Below the pieces are notes generated by a model, which saw only the letters and a program-made list of their open reading frames with translations, had not been told where the DNA came from and searched no databases. Source: an uncultured Roseicyclus sp. (GTDB taxonomy: Bacteria; Pseudomonadota; Alphaproteobacteria; Rhodobacterales; Rhodobacteraceae). Taken from it: a DNA stretch of 64,000 bases. Positions 9,873 to 18,204 of this stretch are shown piece by piece. The stretch spans positions 1 to 64,000 of the forward strand of contig CAKZPN010000066.1 of assembly GCA_937139335.1 (NCBI GenBank), written 5' to 3'. The position numbers and the translations under genes were made by a program. Positions within the stretch are counted from its first letter, which is position 1. Every line of letters starts with the position of its first letter.

Positions 9873-10693
9873 CGCATGTCTCCGGGCTGGATGAAGTCCA
9901 TGTCGGTGTAGTCGATGTTGTCGCCCGCCATCGCCCAAATGAAGGTGTAGGAACCGATGCCGGCGCCCGCGTGGATCGACCAGGTGGGCGAGACCACGGC
10001 CTCCTCGTTGGCGATCATGATGTGGCGGGTTTCCTGCGGTTCGCCCATGAAATGCACCACCCGCGCCTCGGGCGTCATGCCCCAGTAGAGATAGGCCTCC
10101 ATCCGGCGGTCATGGACATGGGCGGGCATGGTGTTCCAGACCGAGCCGTCCAGCAGCTCGGTGTAGCCGAGCACGAGCTGGCAGCTTTCCATCACCAGTG
10201 GGTGGATGAACTGGTTGATCACGCGCTTGTTGGAAGTCTCGGTCGCGCCCATCTCGACCTTCTTGGCCTCGCCGATGCGGACAAGGCGGTTGGGATAGGT
10301 GGCGTGTGCCGGGGCGGAGGTGATGTAGAACCGGCCATTGCCGCCGAAGGTGACGGCGCCGGCGCCCTTGCCGAGGTAGAGAACGTCGCCGGTTTCCAGC
10401 GTCCAGTCCTGCCCGCCGGCAGCGACGGTGCCGGTCTTGCCGATGTTCACGATTCCCATCTCGCGGCGGTCGAGGAAGCTGTCGGTCTTCGTTTCCTCGA
10501 CCTTGTCGAGCGTCAGCGTGCCGCCTGCCGGAACCGCACCGCCGAGCGTGAAGCGGTCATAATGGGTGTAGACCAGCCGGATCTCCCCGTCCCGGAACAG
10601 GCCCTCGCCGAGGAAATGCCGGCGCAGATCGTCGGTGCCCATTTGGCGGGCGTGGTCGGGGTGGATGGCGTGGCGGGTTTCAACGGTCAGCAT
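9869..10693 (-). CDS. kduI: 5-keto-4-deoxyuronate isomerase
   Basis: 274 residues. Isomerises 4-deoxy-L-threo-5-hexosulose uronate (DKI) to 2,5-diketo-3-deoxygluconate. The start MLTVETRHAIHP and the metal-binding part of the cupin-like barrel, NTMPAHVHDRRMEAYLYW (about residues 190-208), are diagnostic of KduI, as is HAGAGIGSYTFIWAMAGDN near the C-terminus. It follows kdgF by 9 nt and overlaps kduD by 4 nt. No pectate lyase is encoded nearby, so substrates are likely imported oligomers or free unsaturated uronates. Confidence 0.96.
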   Translation of the reverse strand: MLTVETRHAIHPDHARQMGTDDLRRHFLGEGLFRDGEIRLVYTHYDRFTLGGAVPAGGTLTLDKVEETKTDSFLDRREMGIVNIGKTGTVAAGGQDWTLETGDVLYLGKGAGAVTFGGNGRFYITSAPAHATYPNRLVRIGEAKKVEMGATETSNKRVINQFIHPLVMESCQLVLGYTELLDGSVWNTMPAHVHDRRMEAYLYWGMTPEARVVHFMGEPQETRHIMIANEEAVVSPTWSIHAGAGIGSYTFIWAMAGDNIDYTDMDFIQPGDMR

Positions 10694-10702
10694 AGGAAGT
10701 CC

Positions 10703-11020
10703 TCACAGAAAGTCGTCGCGTCTCGGGGTGAAGGTGTCGATCAGGCGGCCGGGCTCGAGGCAGACACAACCGTGCTCGGCGCCCGAGGGGATGACGAAGC
10801 TGTCGCCCGCCGCGACCTCGAAGCTGTCGGCGCCGATCTCGAAGCGGAAGCGGCCGCTTTCGACGTAGGTGGATTGCACGTGGGGGTGGCTGTGCAAGTC
10901 GCCGCGCGCCCCCGCGTCGAAGCCGAATGACACCACCATCAACTCGGGTGCGTCCGACAGGACCTGCCGGGCGACCCCGGGGGCGGGTGAGACGGTGGGG
11001 AATCGGCGCAAGTAGGGCAT
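10703..11020 (-). CDS. kdgF: Cupin protein, KdgF-like
   Basis: 105 residues, a single cupin barrel. The metal motif is HSHPHVQSTYVESGRFRF, with further ligands in PSGAEHGC. KdgF proteins speed conversion of 4,5-unsaturated galacturonate to the linear DKI form, just ahead of KduI. The gene sits between the TRAP permease (11 nt away) and kduI (9 nt away), which supports that role. Cupins are diverse, so the exact substrate is inferred from the neighbours. Confidence 0.85.
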   Translation of the reverse strand: MPYLRRFPTVSPAPGVARQVLSDAPELMVVSFGFDAGARGDLHSHPHVQSTYVESGRFRFEIGADSFEVAAGDSFVIPSGAEHGCVCLEPGRLIDTFTPRRDDFL

Positions 11021-11031
11021 GGGGTCGTCCT

Positions 11032-12309
11032 TCAGAACAGCGAGGGCAGCCAGAGCGAGATCGCGGGGATGTAGGTCACGATCAGCAGCGTCACGACGGC
11101 GGCGAGGTAGAACGGCCAGATCGTGCGGATGACGTTGGCGACGGGCACCTTGCCCACCGCGCAGCCGACGAAGAGCACCGCGCCCACGGGTGGGGTGCAG
11201 AGCCCGATGCCGAGGTTCAGGATCATGATGATCCCGAAATGCACCGGGTCGACGCCCACCGCGGTCGCCACTGGCAGAAAGATCGGCGTGGTGATCGCGA
11301 TCAAGGGCGACATGTCCATGAAGGTGCCGAGGATCAGCAGGACGACGTTGAGGACAAGGAGGATCACCAGCGGGTTCGACGACATCTCGGTCATGATGGC
11401 GGCAAGCTGGGTCGGGATGCGCATGTAGGCCAGCAGCCAGCCGAAGGACGCCGCGCAGCCGATCACCAGAAGCACCATGGAGGCGGTGCGCACCGCGCCG
11501 ACCGTGGCGGCCACGAAATCACTCCAGCCGAGCGTGCGGTAGGCCAGCAGCGTCACGAGGAGCGCGTATACCACCGCGATGCAGGAGCTTTCCGACGCGG
11601 TGAAGACGCCCGACCGGACGCCACCGAAGATGATCGCGACGAGGATCAGGCCCGGAACCGCGTTCAGCGCGATGAGGCCGAGGGCGCGGGCGCCGGGAAA
11701 CCGCTCGGTCGGGTAGTTGCGCTTGCGGGCCACGAGGTAGGCCGTGACCATGAGGGCAGCCGCGAGGATGAAGCCCGGGATGATACCGGCGGTGAAGAGA
11801 TCGGCGATGGACAGGCGACCGCCGGCGGCGATCGAGTAGATGATCAGGTTGTGCGACGGCGGCAGCATCAGCGCGATGATCGACGAGACAACGGTGACGT
11901 TCACCGCGAATTCCTTGTCGTAGCCGCGTTCCTCCATCTGCGGGATCATCAACCCCCCGATGGCCGAGGCGTCGGCGGCGGCGGAGCCCGAGATGCCCCC
12001 GAACATGACCGAGGCGGCGATGTTCACCTGCCCCAGACCGCCCTTGAGATGCCCGACCGCGGCACCGGCCAGCGCCACCAGCCGGCGCGCGATGTCGCCG
12101 CGCACCATCAACTCGCCGGCGTAGATGAAGAACGGGATCGCCATGAGCGCGAAGACCGACATGCCGGAGTTCACCTGCTGGAACACCACGACGGGCGGCA
12201 GGCCGAGGTAGGCGATGGTGGCGAAGGCCGAGACGCCGAGGCAGAAGGCGACGGGCGTGCCGATGAGAAGCAGGAAGGTGAAGGTTCCGAAGAGGACATA
12301 GGCTTCCAT
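11032..12309 (-). CDS. TRAP transporter large permease (DctM family)
   Basis: 425 residues, about 12 hydrophobic segments, the size of DctM proteins. Ion-transporter (DedA/DctM) landmarks include FFIYAGELMVRG, GGISGSAAADASAIGG, MLPPSHN and GLCTPPVGAVLFVG. It works with DctQ and a periplasmic DctP protein to import an acidic substrate with sodium. The open frame begins 19 codons further upstream, inside dctQ; I used the ATG at 12309, 4 nt after the dctQ stop and starting a hydrophobic helix. In this operon the cargo is most likely a hexuronate. Confidence 0.94.
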   Translation of the reverse strand: MEAYVLFGTFTFLLLIGTPVAFCLGVSAFATIAYLGLPPVVVFQQVNSGMSVFALMAIPFFIYAGELMVRGDIARRLVALAGAAVGHLKGGLGQVNIAASVMFGGISGSAAADASAIGGLMIPQMEERGYDKEFAVNVTVVSSIIALMLPPSHNLIIYSIAAGGRLSIADLFTAGIIPGFILAAALMVTAYLVARKRNYPTERFPGARALGLIALNAVPGLILVAIIFGGVRSGVFTASESSCIAVVYALLVTLLAYRTLGWSDFVAATVGAVRTASMVLLVIGCAASFGWLLAYMRIPTQLAAIMTEMSSNPLVILLVLNVVLLILGTFMDMSPLIAITTPIFLPVATAVGVDPVHFGIIMILNLGIGLCTPPVGAVLFVGCAVGKVPVANVIRTIWPFYLAAVVTLLIVTYIPAISLWLPSLF

Positions 12310-12313
12310 CGGC

Positions 12314-12838
12314 TCAGTCCTCGACCAGCTCGGCTTCGCCGAAGCGCGCGGTCTGAAGCCCGGCAAAGCGGCGCAGGATGCGCTCGAGCGAGAACAGCAA
12401 CATCAGCACGCCGCCCCAGATCAGCGCGAAATAGTTGAAGGCGCCCGAGATGCCGATGTTGGGGATCGTGTTGGGCCAGGTCGTGGCCGCCAGTTGCGAG
12501 CCGTAGACGACCATACCGCCCGAAAAGGCCGCCACGAACAGGTCCGAGATCGTGTGCAGGACCGCCTTGGTCCGCGGCCCGAGGATGTGCAGCAGCACGT
12601 CGAAGCTCAGGTGATTGCCCTCGCGGATGCCGACAGCGGCGCCGAGCAGGATGAACCAGCTCATGATGATGACCGCGCCGTTGCCGGTCCAGGTCGGACT
12701 GTCGTTCAGGATGTAGCGGCCATAGACCTGCCAGGCGATGAAGGCGGTCATCATCACCAGTCCGAAGGCGGAAATGTAGAGAGACAGCCGCGACAGCCAT
12801 CCGAAGGCGAACGATAGTTTCAGCACGAAAGCGTGCAT
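12314..12838 (-). CDS. TRAP transporter small permease (DctQ family)
   Basis: 174 residues with four predicted transmembrane segments, as usual for DctQ. The family motif region WQVYGRYILNDSPTWTGN (about residues 36-53) and the following MSWFILLGAAVGIREGNH are clear. It lies between dctP (83-nt gap with a hairpin) and dctM (4-nt gap). Confidence 0.92.
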   Translation of the reverse strand: MHAFVLKLSFAFGWLSRLSLYISAFGLVMMTAFIAWQVYGRYILNDSPTWTGNGAVIIMSWFILLGAAVGIREGNHLSFDVLLHILGPRTKAVLHTISDLFVAAFSGGMVVYGSQLAATTWPNTIPNIGISGAFNYFALIWGGVLMLLFSLERILRRFAGLQTARFGEAELVED

Positions 12839-12874
12839 GGTTCCTGCCCCTGTGACCGGACGTGGAGGAAAAGC

Positions 12875-12905
12875 GCGGGCCGCACCCGATCATGAGGCGG
12901 CCCGC
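12875..12905 (-). other. Intercistronic hairpin between dctP and dctQ
   Basis: GCGGGCCGC (12875-12883) pairs perfectly over 9 bp with GCGGCCCGC (12897-12905) around a 13-nt loop, 17 nt beyond the dctP stop, with no T-run. Such hairpins behind a binding-protein gene commonly protect its mRNA 3' end so that the binding protein is made in excess. That role is inferred. Confidence 0.6.
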
Positions 12906-12921
12906 AAGGGAGCGGTCGGAG

Positions 12922-13902
12922 TTACTCGACGCCCTGGATCCGCTCCACCAGGCTGCGCATCTGGTCGGTGGTCACGTGGGTTTCGTAGACCGAGGCCATG
13001 GCCTCGATGAACGGGGTCTTGTCGATGTCGGTGATGACCTCGACGCCTGCCGCGCGCACCGCCTCCTCGGAGGCCGCTTCGCGCTCGGCCCAGAGTTCGC
13101 GCATGTGCGGCACCGAATCCCGCGCCGCCTGGCGGATCAGCTCCTGGTCCTCGGGCGTCAGCCGGTCCCAGCTGGCCTCTGACATCACCAGGACCTCGGG
13201 CACGATCAGGTGCTGATCCAGCGTGTAGTAGCCCGCCACTTCGTAGTGGCCCGAGCTTTCGAACGACGGCCAGTTGTTCTCGGCCCCGTCGATGACGCCG
13301 GTCTGGATTGAGGAATAGACCTCGCCATAGGGCATCGGGGTCGCGTTGGCGCCGAGCGCGTTGACCATGTCGACGAAGACGTCGGACTGCATCACGCGGA
13401 AGCTGAGGCCTTCGAGGTCCTCGATCGACCGGATCGGCCGCTGGCTGTTGTAGAAGCTGCGCGAGCCGCCGTCGTAATAGGCCAGCCCGATCAGGCTGTG
13501 GTCCGCGAACTCGGCCAGGATCTCGTCGCCGATCTCACCGTCGACGACGGCGTGCATGTGCTCGGTCGAGCGGAAGATGTAGGGCAGCGAGAAGACCTTG
13601 GTCGCCTCGATGATGTTGTTGAACGGCCCGAGGCTGACGCGGTTGAGGTCGATCACGCCAAGCTGCGTCTGCTCGATGGTGTCGGCCTCCTGGCCAAGCT
13701 GCGCCGAGTGATACACCTCGACGCAGATCCGCCCGTCCGAGCGTTCCTCGAGCAATTCGCCCATGTATTCGACCGCCGCCACCGTCGGGTAGCCCTCGGG
13801 GTGCGTGTCGGACGACCGCAGCGTGATCTCGCACGCCATGGCGCCGGTGGTCAGCGCAGTGGTGGCGAGCACCGCCGCAAGTCCGGTCTTGAGTGCAGTC
13901 AT
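12922..13902 (-). CDS. TRAP transporter substrate-binding protein (DctP family)
   Basis: 326 residues, exported. The signal peptide is [20 protein letters not shown] with likely cleavage after AMA. DctP landmarks include [37 protein letters not shown], and [21 protein letters not shown]; an arginine of the type that clamps carboxylates lies in [12 protein letters not shown]. The long open frame starts upstream, but the ATG at 13902 is preceded by AAAGGGAGGAAAG and begins the signal peptide. It follows uxaC by 25 nt. With uronate enzymes on both sides, the ligand is probably galacturonate, glucuronate or an unsaturated uronate. Confidence 0.94.
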   Translation of the reverse strand: MTALKTGLAAVLATTALTTGAMACEITLRSSDTHPEGYPTVAAVEYMGELLEERSDGRICVEVYHSAQLGQEADTIEQTQLGVIDLNRVSLGPFNNIIEATKVFSLPYIFRSTEHMHAVVDGEIGDEILAEFADHSLIGLAYYDGGSRSFYNSQRPIRSIEDLEGLSFRVMQSDVFVDMVNALGANATPMPYGEVYSSIQTGVIDGAENNWPSFESSGHYEVAGYYTLDQHLIVPEVLVMSEASWDRLTPEDQELIRQAARDSVPHMRELWAEREAASEEAVRAAGVEVITDIDKTPFIEAMASVYETHVTTDQMRSLVERIQGVE

Positions 13903-13927
13903 ATTCTTTCCTCCCTTTGGTGGTTGA

Positions 13928-15334
13928 TCACAGGCGATAGGCCTCCCTTGCCAGCCTGTGAGTGAGGTCTTGCGCGACCTCGAACGCATCGCTTTCCCGG
14001 AGCCGGCCGGTGCCGACGAGGGTCGCGAGATAGGTGCAGTCGGTCCGGCGGGCCACGTCGTGACGCGCCGGGATCGAACAGAAGGCACGGGTGTCGTCGT
14101 TGAAGCCCGCGGTGTTGTAGAAGCCGCAGGTCTCGGTCGTCAGCTCGCGGTAGCGCAAGATGCCCTCGAAACTGTCGAAGAACCACCAAGGCGGGCCGAG
14201 GCGCAGCGCCGGATAGGCCCCCGCCAGCGGGGCCAGTTCGCGGCCATATGTCGACTCGTCCAGCGTGAAGAGGATCAGCGTCAGCTCCCGGTTCATGCCG
14301 ACGGCGTCGAGCAGCGGCTTGAGGTTGCCCACGAAATCGTTGCGGCGCGGGATGTCGAAGCCCTTGTCACGGCCATGCGCCTCGAACACGCCCCGCGAAT
14401 GGTTGCGCCACGAGCCGGAGTGGATCTGCATCACCATCCCGTCCTCGATGCTCATCCGCGCCATCTCGGTCAGCATCTGGCCGCGGAAGGCATCGGCCTC
14501 ATCGGCCGAACAGGTGCCGTCCCGTACCTTGTCGAAGAGCGCGGCGGCCTCGGCGGTCGGCAGGTTCTCGGTGCGGGCGGTCGGGTGACCGTGGTCGGTC
14601 GCGGTGGCGCCATGGTCGCGGAAGAAGGCGCGGCGGGCGCGGTGGGCGGTCAGGTATCCCTCCCAGGTCGCGGTATCCTCGCCGGTGATCTCGCCCAGCT
14701 TGGCGAGGTTGTCGGCGAAACCCTCGAACTCCGGATCGACGACGGCATCGGGGCGGTAAGTCGTGACGACACGCCCCTTCCAGCCGCTCTCGGCCATCAT
14801 CTTGTGCCATTTCAGGTCGTCCAGCGCGCCTTCGGTGGTCGCCAGCGCCTCGATCCCGAAGGACTCGAACAGCGCGCGGGGCCGGAATTCGGGACGCCCG
14901 AGGCAATCCTCGATATGGTCGTAGACCTCGTCGGCATTGCCGGGCGTAAGCGGTTCGGACAGGCCGAAGACATACTCGAAGGAATGCTCCAGCCACATCG
15001 CCGAAGGCGTGCCGCGGAACAGGTGGTAGCCGTCGGCCAGGTGGCGCCAGATCTTGCGCGGGTCGGTCTCGACCGTGCCGCCGTCGACGCGGGGCACGCC
15101 GAGATCGGCCAGCGGCACGCCCTGGCTTGCCAGCATCCGGAAGACGTAGTGGTCGGGCACCACGAACAGCTCGGCGGGGTTCGGGAACCGGTCGTTCTCG
15201 GCAAACCAGCGGGGGTCGCAGTGGCCATGCGGGCTGATGATCGGCACGTCGCGCACGCTGTCGTAGAGCGCGCGGGCAAGTCCTCTCTGGGTCGGTTCGG
15301 GTGGAAAAAGCCTGTCGGGGTCGGTTAGCGCCAT
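13928..15334 (-). CDS. uxaC: Glucuronate/galacturonate isomerase
   Basis: 468 residues, full length for UxaC. Interconverts D-glucuronate with D-fructuronate and D-galacturonate with D-tagaturonate, the first step of uronate catabolism. Metal-site motif [12 protein letters not shown] (about residue 33) and [14 protein letters not shown], plus the C-terminal [14 protein letters not shown], are typical. It is the first gene of the minus-strand operon and faces the GntR gene across a 115-nt divergent promoter region. Confidence 0.96.
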   Translation of the reverse strand: MALTDPDRLFPPEPTQRGLARALYDSVRDVPIISPHGHCDPRWFAENDRFPNPAELFVVPDHYVFRMLASQGVPLADLGVPRVDGGTVETDPRKIWRHLADGYHLFRGTPSAMWLEHSFEYVFGLSEPLTPGNADEVYDHIEDCLGRPEFRPRALFESFGIEALATTEGALDDLKWHKMMAESGWKGRVVTTYRPDAVVDPEFEGFADNLAKLGEITGEDTATWEGYLTAHRARRAFFRDHGATATDHGHPTARTENLPTAEAAALFDKVRDGTCSADEADAFRGQMLTEMARMSIEDGMVMQIHSGSWRNHSRGVFEAHGRDKGFDIPRRNDFVGNLKPLLDAVGMNRELTLILFTLDESTYGRELAPLAGAYPALRLGPPWWFFDSFEGILRYRELTTETCGFYNTAGFNDDTRAFCSIPARHDVARRTDCTYLATLVGTGRLRESDAFEVAQDLTHRLAREAYRL

Positions 15335-15449
15335 GAAGTCGAGCCTCGGGAATCATCTGTGAATTGGTTGATACGCTAATATGCCAGTTGTGAGAAGCGT
15401 TCAGATTGGGTATTGCCTGTTCCGTACACAGAAGGTTCGTTGAAACGGC
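15335..15449. promoter_or_regulatory. Divergent promoter region uxaC / gntR
   Basis: 115 nt between two divergent start codons, AT-rich against its surroundings. An imperfect inverted repeat, ATTGGTTGATACGCTAAT at about 15363-15380, is the best candidate operator for the neighbouring GntR protein. Its symmetry is incomplete, so the site is tentative, while the presence of promoters in both directions is close to certain from layout. Confidence 0.45.
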
Positions 15450-16142
15450 ATGCTCAGCTTTCCCGTCCAGGTCGCCCCCCCGGCCCAAAGCGCCACGGAT
15501 TTCGTGTTCGAGACGCTGTACAAGGCCATCGTGAAGCTGCTGCTGCCGCCGGGCTCGCGCGTGTCGGAGGCCGAGGTTGCCGAGCGGCTGCAGGTCTCGC
15601 GCCAGCCTGTGCGTGATGCGTTCTTCCGGCTGGCGAACCGAGGGTTCGTCGTGATCCGGCCGCAGCGCGCGACGCTGATCACCAAGATTTCCGAGGCCGA
15701 GGTGCTGCGCTCCGCCTTCATCCGCGTGGCGCTGGAGACGGCGTGCATGAGAGAGGCGGTGGCGCGCGTCACGCCCGCCGATATCGCTGACCTGCGCCAG
15801 GTGATCGATGCGCAGGGCGACGCGGTCACGCGCAGCGACAGCAGCGCCTTTCACGACCTGGACGAGGCGCTGCATGCGCGGCTCTGCGAGGTCGCCGGGC
15901 ACCCGAAGGTCTGGGATCTGATCCGCGAGCAGAAGGGTCACATGGACCGCGCGCGGTTCCTGTCACTGTCGTTCAACCAGGCGACTGCGCATCAGGAACA
16001 CATCACCATCCTCGACGCGATGGAGGCGCGGGATACCGAGCTGGCGATCAGCCTGCTCGACAGCCACCTGACAAAGATCCGCACCCATCTGGCGCGGATC
16101 CGGCGCGAGCACGGCCAATTCTTCGAGGATGACGCGACGTGA
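15450..16142 (+). CDS. GntR-family regulator of the uronate locus (FCD type)
   Basis: 230 residues. The N-terminal winged helix (about 17-80) has GSRVSEAEVAERLQVSRQPVRDAFFRLANRGFV; the C-terminal FCD domain (about 90-220) has FHDLDEALHARLCEVAGHP and TAHQEHITILDAMEARD, which carry the aspartate and histidines used for metal or ligand binding. It diverges from uxaC and overlaps kdgK by 1-4 nt, so it most likely represses both directions and is relieved by a uronate pathway intermediate. That target is inferred from position. Confidence 0.88.
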   Translation: MLSFPVQVAPPAQSATDFVFETLYKAIVKLLLPPGSRVSEAEVAERLQVSRQPVRDAFFRLANRGFVVIRPQRATLITKISEAEVLRSAFIRVALETACMREAVARVTPADIADLRQVIDAQGDAVTRSDSSAFHDLDEALHARLCEVAGHPKVWDLIREQKGHMDRARFLSLSFNQATAHQEHITILDAMEARDTELAISLLDSHLTKIRTHLARIRREHGQFFEDDAT

Positions 16143-17032
16143 TGAAACGGCTGCTCTGCATCGGGGAATGCATGCTCGAGATGGCGCCGGCGGGCGAGGA
16201 CGGGCTGTACCGCGCGGGCTTCGCCGGCGACACGTTCAACACGGCGTGGTACGCCCGCAAGCTCGCCGCGCCCGAGGTGGAAGTGGCCTACCTGAGCGCC
16301 GTCGGCACCGATGACCCCTCGGCGCGGCTCGAGGCCTTCACGCGGGCGGCGGGCATCGTGCCCGAGTTCGGCAAACGCGCGGACCGGACCATCGGGCTAT
16401 ACATGATCAGCCTCGAGAATGGCGAGCGGAGCTTCAGCTACTGGCGCGCCACCTCGGCCGCGCGGACGCTGGCAGACGATCTGGAGACGCTGCCGGGGCT
16501 GACGGCTGGCGACATGGTGTTCTTTTCGGGCATCACCCTCGCCATCTTGCCGGAAGCGGGACGAAAGCGGCTGTATGCGGCGCTTGACCGCGCGCGCGAT
16601 CAGGGCGTGCGCATCGCCTTCGACCCCAACCTGCGGCCCAGGCTCTGGCCCTCGACGGACGAAATGTGCCGCACGATCATGGAGGGCGCCGCGCGGGCCG
16701 ACATCGCGCTGCCGTCCTTCGAGGACGAGGCCGCGTATTTCGGCGATGCCGACAGCGCCGCCTGCGCGGCGCGTTACCGCAGCGCCGGCGCCGCCACCGT
16801 CGTCGTCAAGGACGGCGCGAACGAGGTGTATCTGCTGCACGAGGGCGCGGTCATCACTGTCTGTCCCGACCCGGTGGCGGAGATCGTGGACAGCACCGCC
16901 GCGGGCGATGCGTTCAATGCGGGCTTTCTTGTCGGGCTCGATGGCGGGCTGACCCTCGAGGATGCGGTGCGGCAGGGTTGCCGCCTGTCGGCGCGGGTGA
17001 TCACGCAGCGCGGCGCTTTAGTGAGCCTCTGA
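16142..17032 (+). CDS. kdgK: 2-dehydro-3-deoxygluconokinase (PfkB family)
   Basis: 296 residues. Phosphorylates 2-keto-3-deoxygluconate to KDPG, joining the uronate route to the Entner-Doudoroff pathway. The PfkB signatures are present: GFAGDTFNTAWYARKLA near the start and DSTAAGDAFNAGF near residue 250, with the catalytic aspartate in AAGDAF. The GntR stop TGA overlaps ATG at 16142; a GTG at 16139 is a possible alternative start one codon earlier. No KDPG aldolase (eda) is encoded in the window. It converges with the MgtC gene with only 6 nt between stops. Confidence 0.93.
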   Translation: MKRLLCIGECMLEMAPAGEDGLYRAGFAGDTFNTAWYARKLAAPEVEVAYLSAVGTDDPSARLEAFTRAAGIVPEFGKRADRTIGLYMISLENGERSFSYWRATSAARTLADDLETLPGLTAGDMVFFSGITLAILPEAGRKRLYAALDRARDQGVRIAFDPNLRPRLWPSTDEMCRTIMEGAARADIALPSFEDEAAYFGDADSAACAARYRSAGAATVVVKDGANEVYLLHEGAVITVCPDPVAEIVDSTAAGDAFNAGFLVGLDGGLTLEDAVRQGCRLSARVITQRGALVSL

Positions 17033-17038
17033 CGCCGG

Positions 17039-17779
17039 TCAGCTGTCTGCCTCCTCCGCCTCGTTCTCAAGCGGGATCACCGACAGTTCCTGAACCTCGT
17101 CATCGTGCTGCAACTCTCGCGCCAGGTCTTCGCAGTTCACGTCCACGCCCGGCGCCGCGGCCATGAGCATGTAGCGTCGCATCCCGCTGGCCCGGTCCTG
17201 CCGCACCGACACCGCCCCCGGCTGCAGCCCGCGCGCGGCCAGCGACGACACCAGCAGGGCGCTGTCATACCAGCTGTCCTGCCTGACCCCGACCTCGATG
17301 CGGACCACCGGCTTGGGCGGGGTGAAATATTGCAAGACCCGCAGAACCAGCAGCACGGCCAGCGCCGCCACGGTGCCGATGGCGCCGAGGTCCAGCATGC
17401 CGACGCCGAAGACGATCCCCAGCGCGGCGGTGAACCAGAGCGAGGCAGCCGTGGTCAGGCCCTGAACCGTGGGGCCCTCGCGAAAGATCACGCCCGCGCC
17501 GAGAAAACCGATCCCGGTCAGGATCGCATGCGGCATCCGCGCCAGGTCCGAAACGATCTGCGCGTCCGACGGCATGTTCAGCACCCACTCCGCCATCCGG
17601 GCGCCGACAAGTGTCATGAGCGCCGAGGCGAAGCAGACAAGTGTATGGGTGCGCACGCCGGCGGGCTTGCCGTGATATTCGCGCTCCACCCCGATCAAGG
17701 CACCGGCGATCAAGCTGAAGAGCAGCGGCAGCATCATGTCGGTGTCTTGCAATGCGGCGAGAAGGGTGTCGGGCGTCAT
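17039..17779 (-). CDS. MgtC/SapB family membrane protein
   Basis: 246 residues. The N-terminal half (1-140) has four to five membrane segments with the family marks IGVEREYHGKPAGVRTHTLV and AILTGIGFLGAGVIFREG; the C-terminal half is a soluble ACT-like domain (about 155-246). MgtC proteins affect magnesium stress and ATP synthase activity in other bacteria. A weak EcfG-like promoter (17808-17833) lies just upstream, so it may be a stress gene. It stands alone, convergent with kdgK. Confidence 0.88.
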   Translation of the reverse strand: MTPDTLLAALQDTDMMLPLLFSLIAGALIGVEREYHGKPAGVRTHTLVCFASALMTLVGARMAEWVLNMPSDAQIVSDLARMPHAILTGIGFLGAGVIFREGPTVQGLTTAASLWFTAALGIVFGVGMLDLGAIGTVAALAVLLVLRVLQYFTPPKPVVRIEVGVRQDSWYDSALLVSSLAARGLQPGAVSVRQDRASGMRRYMLMAAAPGVDVNCEDLARELQHDDEVQELSVIPLENEAEEADS

Positions 17780-17807
17780 GCGGGCTCCTGGTGGGATTGC
17801 CCATTAC

Positions 17808-17833
17808 AACTCGGGGCGACATGGGAAAGTTCC
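17808..17833 (-). promoter_or_regulatory. Weak EcfG-like promoter upstream of mgtC-like gene
   Basis: On the minus strand GGAAC is followed after 17 nt by AGTT. The -35 part is perfect but the -10 part differs from C/G-GTT. It lies 29 nt before the start codon, a sensible distance. Confidence 0.3.
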
Positions 17834-17898
17834 TGACGGCCGCTGCCCATGGCGGGTTTGCGCATCGAAGTTCTTATATCAGAAAGGGATTGACCCGG

Positions 17899-18204
17899 TC
17901 AGCAGGTCGAGAGGGCCACCACCGGCGCCAACGACACGGTGCTCGCCACCAGCCCGATCCAGGCGCCCATGCGCGGCAGGCGCTGTGCCCGCGCCGGACC
18001 GGTGGGAAGGCTGACCATGAGGATCAAGTGCAGCGCAAGACCGGCCAGCCAGACCGCGATCATCACAGCGGGATGCAGCGGGCCGAGCGGCGTGGCGATG
18101 GCCGGCCAACCAAGGGCGCAGCCGGCCCCGTGCAACCCGTAGACCGCGGAAAAGAGAGCCGCCCAAAGCATCGGTCCCGCCAACATCCGCGCGAGCAGCA
18201 GCAT
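17899..18204 (-). CDS. Small membrane protein of the cytochrome oxidase operon
   Basis: 101 residues with about three hydrophobic helices (near 8-25, 42-62, 76-95). I do not recognise a family. The start ATG at 18204 overlaps the stop of the fused oxidase gene (TGATG), so it is translationally coupled and probably an accessory or assembly subunit of that oxidase, comparable in place to small subunit III/IV-type proteins. A longer in-frame extension upstream is only the antisense-free shadow of the oxidase gene. Confidence 0.65.
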   Translation of the reverse strand: MLLLARMLAGPMLWAALFSAVYGLHGAGCALGWPAIATPLGPLHPAVMIAVWLAGLALHLILMVSLPTGPARAQRLPRMGAWIGLVASTVSLAPVVALSTC

